Shown here: in pieces, positions 1 to 8,418 of the stretch
Layout of the letters: each line of letters starts with the position of its first letter
Numbering within the stretch: the first letter of the stretch is position 1
From: Paraburkholderia dioscoreae
Lineage (GTDB): Bacteria > Pseudomonadota > Gammaproteobacteria > Burkholderiales > Burkholderiaceae
DNA length: 64,000 nt
Direction: 5' to 3'
NCBI RefSeq assembly: GCF_902459535.1
Contig: NZ_LR699555.1
Coordinates: forward strand, 1 to 64,000
The notes under the pieces: generated by a model
Told to the model about the DNA's origin: nothing
Database searches by the model: none
Seen by the model: only the letters and a program-made list of their open reading frames with translations
Translations under genes and position numbers: made by a program

Positions 1-618
1 ATGGCAAAGACGACCGGGGCCAGCAGGTCCGAAACCCGAAGCCAATCCAGCGACGTGATACATGTGCCCGAGCCGAAGCTGCACCAGCGCGCACATGAAC
101 TGCAGCCGTACGGCCATGTCGTAAAGCTGCCAATCGCGTTGTCCCAAACCGCGTGCGAAACGAGCATAGAGTTGTTGAATCAGATCCTGGCCGACACTAT
201 GACGCTGCGCGACATGTACAAGAAGCATCATTGGCAGGTCGTTGGGCCTACGTTCCAGTCGTTGCATCTTCTATATGACGAGCATTACGATAAGCAGGTC
301 GAACTCGTCGACACGCTAGCAGAGCGGATTCAACTGCTCGGTGGGGTCAGCATCGCCATGGCTGCCGATGTGGCGGAAATGACCATGGTCCCGCGTCCGC
401 CACGCGGACGCGAAGAGGTGCCGGTACAGCTTTCGCGTCTGTTGGAGGCGCATGAGATCGTCATTGTGGCCGCTCGCAGTGCAGCCAGAAAGGCCAACGA
501 GTTGGGCGACTTTGGCACCAATGACGTGCTGGTCAGTGACGTATTGCGCACTAACGAATTGCAGGTCTGGTTCCTCGCGGAGCACCTGATCGACGCGTCT
601 CTGGCGGTCACAGCATGA
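1..618 (+). CDS. dps: Dps family DNA-binding ferritin-like protein
   Basis: Dps proteins form dodecamers that oxidise and store iron and coat DNA under starvation or oxidative stress. The 205-residue product has a long N-terminal tail (about 1-50, several Lys/Arg/His) that could contact DNA, then a four-helix ferritin-like core. The usual ferroxidase pattern is visible: KHHW at about 75-78 and the DEHYD...E...D stretch at about 93-104. The reading frame starts at the first base of the window, so the true start could lie further upstream. It is longer than E. coli Dps (167 aa) because of the tail, as in many Burkholderia homologues. No operon partner is visible. Confidence 0.88.
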   Translation: MAKTTGASRSETRSQSSDVIHVPEPKLHQRAHELQPYGHVVKLPIALSQTACETSIELLNQILADTMTLRDMYKKHHWQVVGPTFQSLHLLYDEHYDKQVELVDTLAERIQLLGGVSIAMAADVAEMTMVPRPPRGREEVPVQLSRLLEAHEIVIVAARSAARKANELGDFGTNDVLVSDVLRTNELQVWFLAEHLIDASLAVTA

Positions 619-1054
619 CGTTGACACTGCGATACGCGATGGCGATCGGCAGATAGCTTGCCGGGCTGTTTGCGGCAACGGCCGAGCGAAACGCAAGATG
701 GGTTCTGGCGCAGGCTCAGGGCGTTGACGGTGGCTTCTGGACGAGCCCGGCCATACTCAAGTGCCGCGGCGAGCCGTCCCGGCAGCTTTCTGGATTTAAC
801 GGACATCCCCGCCTCCCCCGTCCGGTAGGCCGTTGAGCATGACATGAATCTGCGGGTGTACTGGCCCAGCGCCTACGTTAGCGTGAGCCCGGCCTGGCGA
901 CCTCGATTGATCGGGCTGGCGAGTTCCTTTCAAGCGATAGGAAAACCGTTTCACAGTCCCTCGGCCGACTACCGTCAGACGCGGGACGCGGGTGGCCCCG
1001 GATACTCTCCGCTCCAGCTGGCACCGCCTTCAATCAAGGCTTCTCGTCTGCCAG
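619..1054. other. 436-bp stretch without a convincing gene
   Basis: Between dps and the broken MocR gene I see no intact gene. On the minus strand an ATG at 806 follows a strong ribosome-binding-like GGGAGG and opens a frame beginning MSVKSRKLPGRLAAALEYG. That frame then runs antisense into dps down to 330, so at best its first ~60 codons are the remnant of a lost gene. No strong terminator was seen. Confidence 0.4.
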
Positions 1055-1443
1055 TTATTCCGCCCCTTCGCGCCCGGTATGCCGGGCAGTCCCTTGCTCA
1101 GCCAGCGCTCGCGTCGCCAACAGGCCCAAAGTGTGCATCTCCTTTTCAACGTCCGAGGTCCACGGACGGCCATAGTTAAGCCGGATATGACGGCGAAATT
1201 CGCGGCTGCATGAAAAGATTGCACCAGGTGCTATCGCGATTTCGTGCGCTTCCGCCATCTCGAACAACTGCACTGTCTCGACTCCTTCTGGAAGCTCCAC
1301 CCATAGAAAGAATCCGCCCGGCGGCCGGACCACTAATGTCCCCTGGGGGAAGTACCTGACGACGGCGGCCACCATCCGGGTCTGAAGGTACGCCAGTTCG
1401 CGACGCAATTTGCGTAGAAGGCGGTCGTAGTCCCCATGCTCAT
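1055..1443 (-). pseudogene. C-terminal fragment of a MocR/GntR-type aminotransferase-like regulator
   Basis: The last ~125 residues match the C-terminal end of the aminotransferase-fold domain of MocR regulators. They include EHGDYDRLLRKLRREL, PPGGFFLWVELPEGV, IAIAPGAIFS and IRLNYGRPW, which line up with the tail of the intact MocR gene at 2244-3671. The N-terminal winged helix, the PLP lysine and everything before the EHGDYDR stretch are absent. Upstream sequence switches near 1443 to group II intron sequence, and the open frame only continues by chance into it. The fragment is therefore a broken gene and probably not expressed. Identity with the neighbouring intact gene is only moderate, so it is not a recent duplicate. 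Confidence 0.8.
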
Positions 1444-1979
1444 CTGCAGCTTCTGAACCCGAATCGGAGTTGATAGGTTGCCCAATCTCCACGTCCTCAC
1501 TACGTATTGCGTCTGTCTTGAACTGAGGCCCCTTCCCTCCACCGGCATTACACCAGCTTCATCGGTATTACGGGCCTCTCCGTCACCCCAAGGCGCCCGG
1601 CCTGTCCCTCACGGGCGTCCGGTTGCTCATCCCTGAACACGCCAGGGGGCTTCCCGTGTTGCGTGCGCTTTCCTTGTGTACATGCTGTCGCCACTACCCC
1701 GGCGCGGCGACTGGCGGCACTGCTTCGCTCATCCGTCCAGTCGTATCAGCCTTCCCCGAAAGGGTCGCCGGGTCGGCCTGGGCATCGGCATTTTCGAGGC
1801 TTGCTCAGCGGTCACTCACGTTACGGCCTGCACACTCGCGTTGTCACCAATTCGTGACACGCTTACCCGAAGGCTTCAGCCATTTCGTTACCTCCATGAC
1901 TGCTCCGGTTGCTTCCGGCTGGAGCGGTTGCCGGACGGGACTTACACCCGCTGGAAAGCGCCGCCTTTTCACGGCGCAC
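1444..1979 (-). mobile_element. 5' fragment of a group II intron (ribozyme domain I onward plus first codons of its reverse transcriptase)
   Basis: Read on the minus strand the segment begins GTGCGCC, the GUGYG start of group II introns, and continues with the typical motif GGTGTAAGTCCC a few bases later. It ends with an ATG near 1548 opening MPVEGRGLSSRQTQYVVRTW and then LGNLSTPIRVQKLQM, the usual N-terminus of beta-proteobacterial intron-encoded reverse transcriptases. The protein stops matching after about 36 codons at ~1443, where MocR sequence begins. All catalytic RT domains and the 3' ribozyme domains V-VI are missing, so the element cannot move. The 5' boundary could be 1979 or 1981, because both give a GUGYG start. 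Confidence 0.75.
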
Positions 1980-2243
1980 ACCCACAACTGCCGCTCGGGC
2001 TCCTAACGCCGCAAAGACAGCTTTCGGGGTGCAACGGACGCTTGCCTCGCCGAGCCGATTAAGACGTTCTCACGTACACTTTGCTCGAATATCGCGTGTT
2101 TCGGGGGAAAACGGACCACGCCGAATTGCATTGCCACTGACAGCGTTTTGGCAGCTTCGTTGGGTCGTCCTTTGCGACGGAACATTGCACGACATCCGGC
2201 GACGGCGACCTAACATGGGATAAACATTTGAAGACAGCCCGTC

Positions 2244-3671
2244 ATGAAACGCTACGAGGCTCTCGCCAACTCGATCGCTGATGGCATCCGGTCGGGGCAG
2301 ATTCCGATCGGCTCCCGGCTGCCGTCGCTCCGGCAGATCATCGCGCAGCGCGGTGTCAGTCAGTCGACGGTTTTCCGCGCGTACTATCTGCTCGAAGAGT
2401 GGGGGCTGATCCGCGCAGAAGAGCGCGCGGGCTACTTCGTGACGCCCGGTGCGGCGGTTAAACAGGTGCCGTCGCATCACGACATGCCGCTTGCCGATTC
2501 AACGAAGGTCGACATCAGCGATCTGGTGTTTTCCGTGCTCGATGCCGCGAAGCATCCGAACGTCGTGCCGCTCGGTTCGGCTTTCCCGTCACCACTGTTG
2601 TTCCCTTCAGCTCGCCTGCTCAAATCGCTGACCCGAGGCACGCGCGCGCTCAGCCCATGGAGCACGGTCGTGGATCTGCCGCCCGGCAACGACCATCTTC
2701 GCCGCCAGATCGCGCTGCGCTATGTGGCCACCGGCGTGTCGATCCCCCCCGAGGAGATCGTCGTTACCAACGGCGCGCTGGAGGCGCTGAATCTGTGTCT
2801 GATGGCCGTCACGCGTCCGGGCGACGTCGTTGCGGTCGAGTCGCCGGGCTTCTACGCGGCCTTGCAGGCGATTGAGCGGCTCGATCTGCGCGCGGTCGAG
2901 ATTCCGGTCCATCCGGTCACAGGCCTCGACCTCGACGCGCTCGCCGCTGCGCTCGACAAGCATCCGATTCGCGCATGCTGGTTCATGACCAATTTCCAGA
3001 ATCCGACCGGCGTCACCCTTTCCGACGAAAAGAAGAAGTCACTCGTTGACATGCTTGCAGCGCGCGACGTACCGCTGATCGAGGACGACGTTTATCAGGA
3101 GCTGCACTTCAGCCGTGATCGGCCACTACCTGCGAAAGCCTTCGATGGCAACGGACTGGTCATGCACTGCAGTTCGTTTTCGAAGACGCTTGCACCGGGT
3201 TATCGTATCGGATGGACGTCCGCTGGACGCTTCGCAGATCGCGTGCAGCGGCTCAAACTGATGACGACGCTCTCGGCCAGCACTCCTGCGCAGGCGGGCA
3301 TTGCGGACTACCTGGAGCACGGCGGGTTCGACCGGCATCTGCGCAAGCTGCACGCTGCGATGCAGACGCAACGTGCAGCCATGGAGGCGGCTTTGCGGCG
3401 TTACCTGCCGCGTGAGGTCCGATGGGTGACGCCCTCGGGCGGTTACTTCCTATGGCTGCAATTGCCGGACGCGGTCGATGCAATGGCGCTGCACCGGCTC
3501 GCGATCGGCCGTGGTATCAGCATCGCGCCTGGTCCGATCTTTTCCGCCAAGCACGCATTTCAGAATTGCGTCCGGATCAACTTTGGGCATCCTTGGAGCG
3601 TCAAGATTGATGGAGCCATACGTGCCCTTGCCGAGATTCTCGAGGACCCGGCGGTGCACGCGTCAATCTGA
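2244..3671 (+). CDS. MocR/PdxR-type PLP-dependent transcriptional regulator
   Basis: This 475-residue protein has the two-part MocR layout. A GntR winged helix occupies about residues 1-70 (SRLPSLRQIIAQRGVSQSTV). A fold-type I aminotransferase-like domain fills the rest. The PLP-binding lysine sits in SFSKTLAPGYRIGW (around 315), and NPTG is in FQNPTGVTLS (around 250). Such proteins usually act as effector-sensing regulators of amino-acid or vitamin B6 genes rather than as enzymes. The gene stands alone; its target is not visible. The N-terminal MKRYEALANSIADGIRSGQI fits the family start, though the Shine-Dalgarno sequence is weak. The remnant at 1055-1443 is a paralogue tail. Confidence 0.88.
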   Translation: MKRYEALANSIADGIRSGQIPIGSRLPSLRQIIAQRGVSQSTVFRAYYLLEEWGLIRAEERAGYFVTPGAAVKQVPSHHDMPLADSTKVDISDLVFSVLDAAKHPNVVPLGSAFPSPLLFPSARLLKSLTRGTRALSPWSTVVDLPPGNDHLRRQIALRYVATGVSIPPEEIVVTNGALEALNLCLMAVTRPGDVVAVESPGFYAALQAIERLDLRAVEIPVHPVTGLDLDALAAALDKHPIRACWFMTNFQNPTGVTLSDEKKKSLVDMLAARDVPLIEDDVYQELHFSRDRPLPAKAFDGNGLVMHCSSFSKTLAPGYRIGWTSAGRFADRVQRLKLMTTLSASTPAQAGIADYLEHGGFDRHLRKLHAAMQTQRAAMEAALRRYLPREVRWVTPSGGYFLWLQLPDAVDAMALHRLAIGRGISIAPGPIFSAKHAFQNCVRINFGHPWSVKIDGAIRALAEILEDPAVHASI

Positions 3672-3764
3672 TTTAAGTTCAGTGCGACCGTGATGAGCCC
3701 GTTGCTGTTAAGCCATACACGCAAATAGCAGCCGGGTTGCGCGGCCAATGCAGCGAACCGTGAA

Positions 3765-3968
3765 TCAGAAGCCCTGCATTGCGCTCGTCGAGTCCGCGAC
3801 CAGGTGCACAAAGCCGAATATGATTGCGCCGATGGCCACTGCCAAGAACACGGCCACGAACGGCAGCAGCACAAAGTTCACGTTGGCGAAGTCCGCCTCA
3901 TGCGACGCACGCTTGCGCACGCCGAAGAAGCTGGAAAGAACGATGCGGACGAGTCGGAGGAATTGCAT
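3765..3968 (-). CDS. DUF2970 small inner-membrane protein
   Basis: A 67-residue protein starting MQFLRLVRIVLSSFFGVRKR and carrying one long hydrophobic segment in its second half, the layout of the DUF2970 family. Members are short single-pass membrane proteins of unknown function, common in beta-proteobacteria. The start at 3968 is chosen because AGGAG lies 6 bases ahead of it; the open frame continues upstream but without family resemblance. It stands alone between the MocR gene and the SRAP gene. Confidence 0.7.
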   Translation of the reverse strand: MQFLRLVRIVLSSFFGVRKRASHEADFANVNFVLLPFVAVFLAVAIGAIIFGFVHLVADSTSAMQGF

Positions 3969-4256
3969 GGCGCTGCTCCTGTTGGTTTGGAATGCATCCA
4001 TCATCCAGCCACCCAGGAATCGGAAACAGCAGCAGATTCGTTCAATGCGTGGTAAGCACGGGCCGCAATTCGTCGCGGCCCACTGTGGAAGACAAACGTC
4101 CGCTATCGAGGGGCGGAGCAGCCGTTTGAGTGTCTGCGCGGGCAAGCGTGCAGAGGGCCGGTGATCGCCGCACGGAGACTTTCGTTAGTGGGCAACGGTC
4201 CAACCTGAGTGTGTGCCACCGAGCCTCGGCCTGATGTTGTTCATGACTTGCGCTGC

Positions 4257-5216
4257 TCAGGCCGCCATCCGATGTTCGTAGTACGGTCTATGGCGGTCGT
4301 CCAGAATCGCGTACTGTGCCGCGAGATTGTGTGGCTCGGGATTGAGCCACGCGTCAATATGCTCCGGCTTGATGGGAATGATGCAGCGATCATGGCCCGC
4401 GGCAGCAATCTCCGGCGGCGGCTCATCGGTGATAGCTGCGAAGGAGAGCAGATCAGGCTGGCCGGGGCTTTGCCAACGTGACCACAGGCAGGCGACGAGC
4501 ATGTCCTGAGCGGGCTGCGGCTTGAACTCCAGGACCACGTTTTCCTCCAGTTCGCCGTCAGCGAGCTCACGCCCTTCGAGGCGATGCCGTTTCACGTTTT
4601 CATAGAAGGCATTCGCGACGATAAGACCGTGCGAATACCCAAAAAGTCCCTTCCAGAAGCCTTCGAGGTTGTCAAATCTGGCGTTGTAAGTCCCGGGATA
4701 TTTCTTGTCGTAGAACGCAGGCTTGCCAGCCGGGCGACAGTGATATCGCATTGGCTTGATGACGCGCTTGCCGCCTTCCATGATCATCACCGGAGCATAG
4801 TTACCGGGGAAAATTCGCGAATCGCGGTCTTTCGGCTCGGTGCGCCGGAGATCGTCAAGCCCGCGCAGCGTCGACTCGATCTTGCTGGTTGCGATCCGTT
4901 TGCTTTCGGTGGCCGCCTTCGTCGTTTTGCCCTGAAGGGTGCGTTCCGCGTCGGCGAGTCGCGCGCGCTGTTTGAACAATTCCTGCTCGAGCCTGGTCGC
5001 CTGCTCGCCGTTGAACCGGTCGATCGCTTCCTTGATCCGTCGTTCCTCGTCGGTCTGGGGAACCGAGAACGCGGCGTCCATCGCTTTCGGAATTTTCACG
5101 TTGCTGCCCTCGGCGCGCTCCCAGTACAGCTGCGCGAACTCCCGGATGCTCATGTGCGCGCCAAACATTCTGACGTACTTGCGGTAGTCCGCCTGGATCT
5201 GGGCTGAATAGCACAT
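4257..5216 (-). CDS. SRAP (SOS-response-associated peptidase) family protein, long form
   Basis: SRAP proteins (YedK/HMCES) use a cysteine at position 2, exposed after Met removal, to crosslink to abasic sites in single-stranded DNA. This 319-residue product begins MCYSAQ, giving Cys2, and the start at 5216 is fixed by this and by GGGAGAG just upstream. Further family blocks are GLIVANAFYENV (catalytic Glu region) and GHDRCIIPIKPEHIDAWL (His and C-terminal block). A charged, probably coiled-coil insert at about residues 60-135 makes it about 90 residues longer than YedK. It follows dnaE2 after 46 bases on the same strand, so it may belong to the LexA-controlled imu operon. Confidence 0.85.
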   Translation of the reverse strand: MCYSAQIQADYRKYVRMFGAHMSIREFAQLYWERAEGSNVKIPKAMDAAFSVPQTDEERRIKEAIDRFNGEQATRLEQELFKQRARLADAERTLQGKTTKAATESKRIATSKIESTLRGLDDLRRTEPKDRDSRIFPGNYAPVMIMEGGKRVIKPMRYHCRPAGKPAFYDKKYPGTYNARFDNLEGFWKGLFGYSHGLIVANAFYENVKRHRLEGRELADGELEENVVLEFKPQPAQDMLVACLWSRWQSPGQPDLLSFAAITDEPPPEIAAAGHDRCIIPIKPEHIDAWLNPEPHNLAAQYAILDDRHRPYYEHRMAA

Positions 5217-5262
5217 GGTTGCTCTCCCTGAAGAAAGTTGCGCCAATATGGTACGCCGGTTC

Positions 5263-8200
5263 CTAATGGAAGTTTCGCGTCGACGTGACGAGCGTGCCCA
5301 GTAGGTGTGACATGTCTACCAGCCGCTGTGCAATCAGGTGTCGTACTTCCCCCTGGCATTGCCACGTACCATAGACGGCTAGCAGTGACGCACCCAGCGC
5401 TTCCTGCCGCTGTTTTTCAAGCAAACCCGGCCACACGATCACGTTCACGTTACCGGTCTCGTCTTCGAGCGTCACGAACATCACACCCTTGGCCGTGCCC
5501 GGACGCTGACGCACGGTGACGAGCCCGCAGCCACGGGCGAGTCGTCCATCGCGATAGGTGCGCAGCGTCGACGCCGGCATCAGCCTGTTCGCGAGGAGTT
5601 GCGGCCTGAGTAGTTCAAGTGGGTGCCGGCCAAGCGTCAGGCCCACTGAGCGGTAGTCAGCAACGATGTCGTTGGCCTCAGTGGGCGCACCGAGGGCTGG
5701 AGTCTCATCCTGAACGGCCGCTGTCGCGAGCATGTCCTTGTCTGGTACCGCTGCAACGGATTGCCACAGCGCTTCACGGCGATTGCCGGCGAGGGAGGTG
5801 AGCGCGTTGGCATCGGCCAGTACATGAAGATCCTTGCGGTCCAGTTGCGCGCGGCGTGCAAGATCGTTGACGCTTTCGAACGGCCGAACCGCGCGTGCAT
5901 TCTCGATGCGTTCCGCCGTGCCGTCTTTCATGCCTCGCAGTAGCGACATACCGAGCCGGACGGCAGGTCTTCCGGCGCCTTGCAGATTTACCAGTGCGGA
6001 GTCCCAGCCACTGATTGTCACGTCGACGGGCAGGACTTTGACACCGTGACGTTGCGCGTCCTGCACCAATTGTGATGGTGAGTAAAAGCCCATCGGCTGT
6101 GAATTCAGCATGGCTGCCAGAAACGCCTCCGGCTCGTGGCACTTCAACCAGCTGCTTGCGTACACGAGCAACGCAAAACTGGCCGCGTGACTCTCCGGAA
6201 AACCGTATTCACCGAAGCCTTTGATCTGTTCGAAAATGGATTCGGCGAAGGCGAGGGTATAGCCGCGCTCCTGCATGCCATGAACGATCCGGTCGTAATA
6301 TTTTTCCAGTCCGCCTTTACGTTTCCAGGCGGCCATCGCGCGGCGCAGCTGGTCGGCTTCGCCGGCGGTAAAACCGGCCGCCAGAATCGCGACCTGCATG
6401 ACCTGCTCCTGAAAGATCGGAACGCCGAGGGTTCGTCCCAGTGCGGTCTTCAGCGCGTCGCTCGGGTACGAGACCGGCTCGAATCCCTGGCGTCGCTGCA
6501 GGTAGGGATGCACGGCGCCGCCCTGAATCGGACCTGGGCGGACGATCGCCACCTCGATCACGAGGTCATAGAAAGTCCGGGGCTGCATCCGCGGCAGCAT
6601 GCTCATCTGGGCCCGGGATTCGATCTGGAAAACACCAACCGTGTCTGCAGCCGAAATCATCTCGTAGGTCTGCGGATCCTCGGCAGGTATGTCCTGCATT
6701 TCGAAACGCTCGCCGCGCTGCTCCGACACAATATCAAGCGCGCGCCGGATGGCCGAGAGCATGCCGAGTGCAAGGACGTCGATTTTCAGCAGACCGAGCG
6801 CTTCGAGGTCGTCCTTGTCCCACTCGATGACAGACCGGTCCTCCATTGCAGCATTCTCGACAGGCACGAGACGCGTCAGCTTGCCGCGACTGATGACAAA
6901 GCCACCCGAATGCTGGGAGAGATGCCGCGGGAAGCCAAGCAACTGCGATGCGAGTTTCGCCCACGCCTGAATCAGCGGCTTTTCCGGGTCAAGGCCCGAT
7001 TCCCTGAATCGCGCAAGCAGATCCTGACTCGTATCAAACCAGTGATGCGACTTTGCGACGACGTCAACGATCTGGGGATCAACGCCAAGCGCCTTCCCCG
7101 TTTCGCGCAGCGCACCGCGCGGTCGATAGGTTGAGACTGCCGCCGCAATTGCTGCGCGGTCGCGGCCGTACTTGCGATAGATGTACTGGATGACTTCTTC
7201 GCGGCGCTGATGTTCAAAGTCGACATCGATATCCGGCGGCTCGCCACGCTCCTTCGAGATGAAGCGCTCAAAAAGCATGTTGCCGCGAGCCGGGTCCACC
7301 TCGGTTACGCCGAGGCAATAGCAGACGGCAGAGTTAGCCGCGGAGCCGCGCCCCTGGCAGAGGATGCTCTGGCTACGTGCAAAGCGCACGATGTCGTACA
7401 CCGTGAGGAAGTAAGGTTCGTACTGGAGGTCCGCTATCAGTTCAAGCTCATGCTCAATCTGTTCCTGCACCTTGTGCGGAATACCCGACGGAAAGCGTCG
7501 TTGTGCGCCGATGTACGTTTCCTGCCGCAGATAGGCGGCAGGGGTGAAGCCGGTCGGAACGAGTTCGTCCGGATACTCGTAACGCAGTTCATCCAGCGAA
7601 AAAGCGCAGCGGCTTGCAATATCGACGGTTGCGGCAAGTGCGTCGTCGGGGTACAGGTTAGCGAGCCGCAGTCTGGAACGCAGGTGCTGCTCGGCATTCT
7701 GTGTCAGGTCATAGCCGCACTCATGCACAGGTCTGCGAACGCGGATCGCGGTCATGGTGTCCTGCAGCGGCTTTCGCGAGCGCACGTGCATGACGACGTT
7801 GCCCAGCGCGACAACCGGGACGTCCTGATTCCGCGCGACAAACTCAACCGAACCCCGATGGATGTCATCCATCGCACGCTGGTGCAGCACAAGTCCCACC
7901 CAGGCGCGGCCCGTGAACGTATCATCGAGCCATTCGACCTGTGCTGCCAGCACGTCTTCTTTCGCCGGAAAGTCGGGTACCAGAATGGCGAGGCAGTCGG
8001 GCAGGCCGCGCAGGTGCCGGTTTTCCCTGTCGGGCCGCGACAGGTCCTGCGGCGTCAGGCGGTATTCGCCCTTCGGAGCGCGTGTACGGGCCAGCGTAAT
8101 CAGCTCGGACAGGTTGCCGTATCCCTCGCGGTTTCTGGCGAGGAGAATCAGCCCGAACGCGGGTGATCCGTCAGCGTTCACCAGACGGAAGTAGGATCCC

Positions 8201-8412
8201 ACGATAAACGGCAGCTTTGCCTGCTTCGCTGCAACGTGTGCGCGCACGACGCCAGCCAGCGAGCACTCGTCGGTGACGGCCAGCGCTGAATAGCCCAGTT
8301 GCTCCGCGCGCTCAACCAGTTCTTCCGCATGGGAGGCACCGTGCAGAAAAGTGAAATTGGAAAAGCAGAACAGCTCGGCATACGCCGGCAGGGTGGAAAA
8401 CGTGGAGTCCAT
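5263..8412 (-). CDS. dnaE2: Error-prone DNA polymerase III alpha subunit DnaE2 (ImuC)
   Basis: DnaE2 is the polymerase of the ImuA-ImuB-DnaE2 mutasome, which copies past lesions and causes damage-induced mutation. The 1049-residue protein starts with a PHP domain (FLHGASHAEELVERAEQLGY). It continues through the C-family polymerase core (QGRGSAANSAVCYCLGVT and the acidic DIDVDFEHQRREEV), helix-hairpin-helix, and a C-terminal OB fold (VNVIVWPGLLEKQRQE). Its length is typical of DnaE2 and shorter than replicative DnaE (about 1160). It starts 6 bases after imuB ends, so the two are surely co-transcribed. Confidence 0.95.
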   Translation of the reverse strand: MDSTFSTLPAYAELFCFSNFTFLHGASHAEELVERAEQLGYSALAVTDECSLAGVVRAHVAAKQAKLPFIVGSYFRLVNADGSPAFGLILLARNREGYGNLSELITLARTRAPKGEYRLTPQDLSRPDRENRHLRGLPDCLAILVPDFPAKEDVLAAQVEWLDDTFTGRAWVGLVLHQRAMDDIHRGSVEFVARNQDVPVVALGNVVMHVRSRKPLQDTMTAIRVRRPVHECGYDLTQNAEQHLRSRLRLANLYPDDALAATVDIASRCAFSLDELRYEYPDELVPTGFTPAAYLRQETYIGAQRRFPSGIPHKVQEQIEHELELIADLQYEPYFLTVYDIVRFARSQSILCQGRGSAANSAVCYCLGVTEVDPARGNMLFERFISKERGEPPDIDVDFEHQRREEVIQYIYRKYGRDRAAIAAAVSTYRPRGALRETGKALGVDPQIVDVVAKSHHWFDTSQDLLARFRESGLDPEKPLIQAWAKLASQLLGFPRHLSQHSGGFVISRGKLTRLVPVENAAMEDRSVIEWDKDDLEALGLLKIDVLALGMLSAIRRALDIVSEQRGERFEMQDIPAEDPQTYEMISAADTVGVFQIESRAQMSMLPRMQPRTFYDLVIEVAIVRPGPIQGGAVHPYLQRRQGFEPVSYPSDALKTALGRTLGVPIFQEQVMQVAILAAGFTAGEADQLRRAMAAWKRKGGLEKYYDRIVHGMQERGYTLAFAESIFEQIKGFGEYGFPESHAASFALLVYASSWLKCHEPEAFLAAMLNSQPMGFYSPSQLVQDAQRHGVKVLPVDVTISGWDSALVNLQGAGRPAVRLGMSLLRGMKDGTAERIENARAVRPFESVNDLARRAQLDRKDLHVLADANALTSLAGNRREALWQSVAAVPDKDMLATAAVQDETPALGAPTEANDIVADYRSVGLTLGRHPLELLRPQLLANRLMPASTLRTYRDGRLARGCGLVTVRQRPGTAKGVMFVTLEDETGNVNVIVWPGLLEKQRQEALGASLLAVYGTWQCQGEVRHLIAQRLVDMSHLLGTLVTSTRNFH

Positions 8413-8418
8413 GACATG

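Noticed and set aside
1623..2006. Plus-strand frame of 127 codons often annotated as a hypothetical protein in Burkholderia
   Set aside because: It is the reverse complement of group II intron ribozyme sequence, which explains its conservation.
4045..4090. GGGCCGC...GCGGCCC hairpin between the DUF2970 and SRAP genes
   Set aside because: Stem is perfect but no U-run follows on either strand; not called a terminator.
6136..8166. Two long plus-strand frames (332 and 318 codons) through dnaE2
   Set aside because: They lie antisense to a complete DnaE2 with all family motifs; such frames are expected in GC-rich coding DNA.
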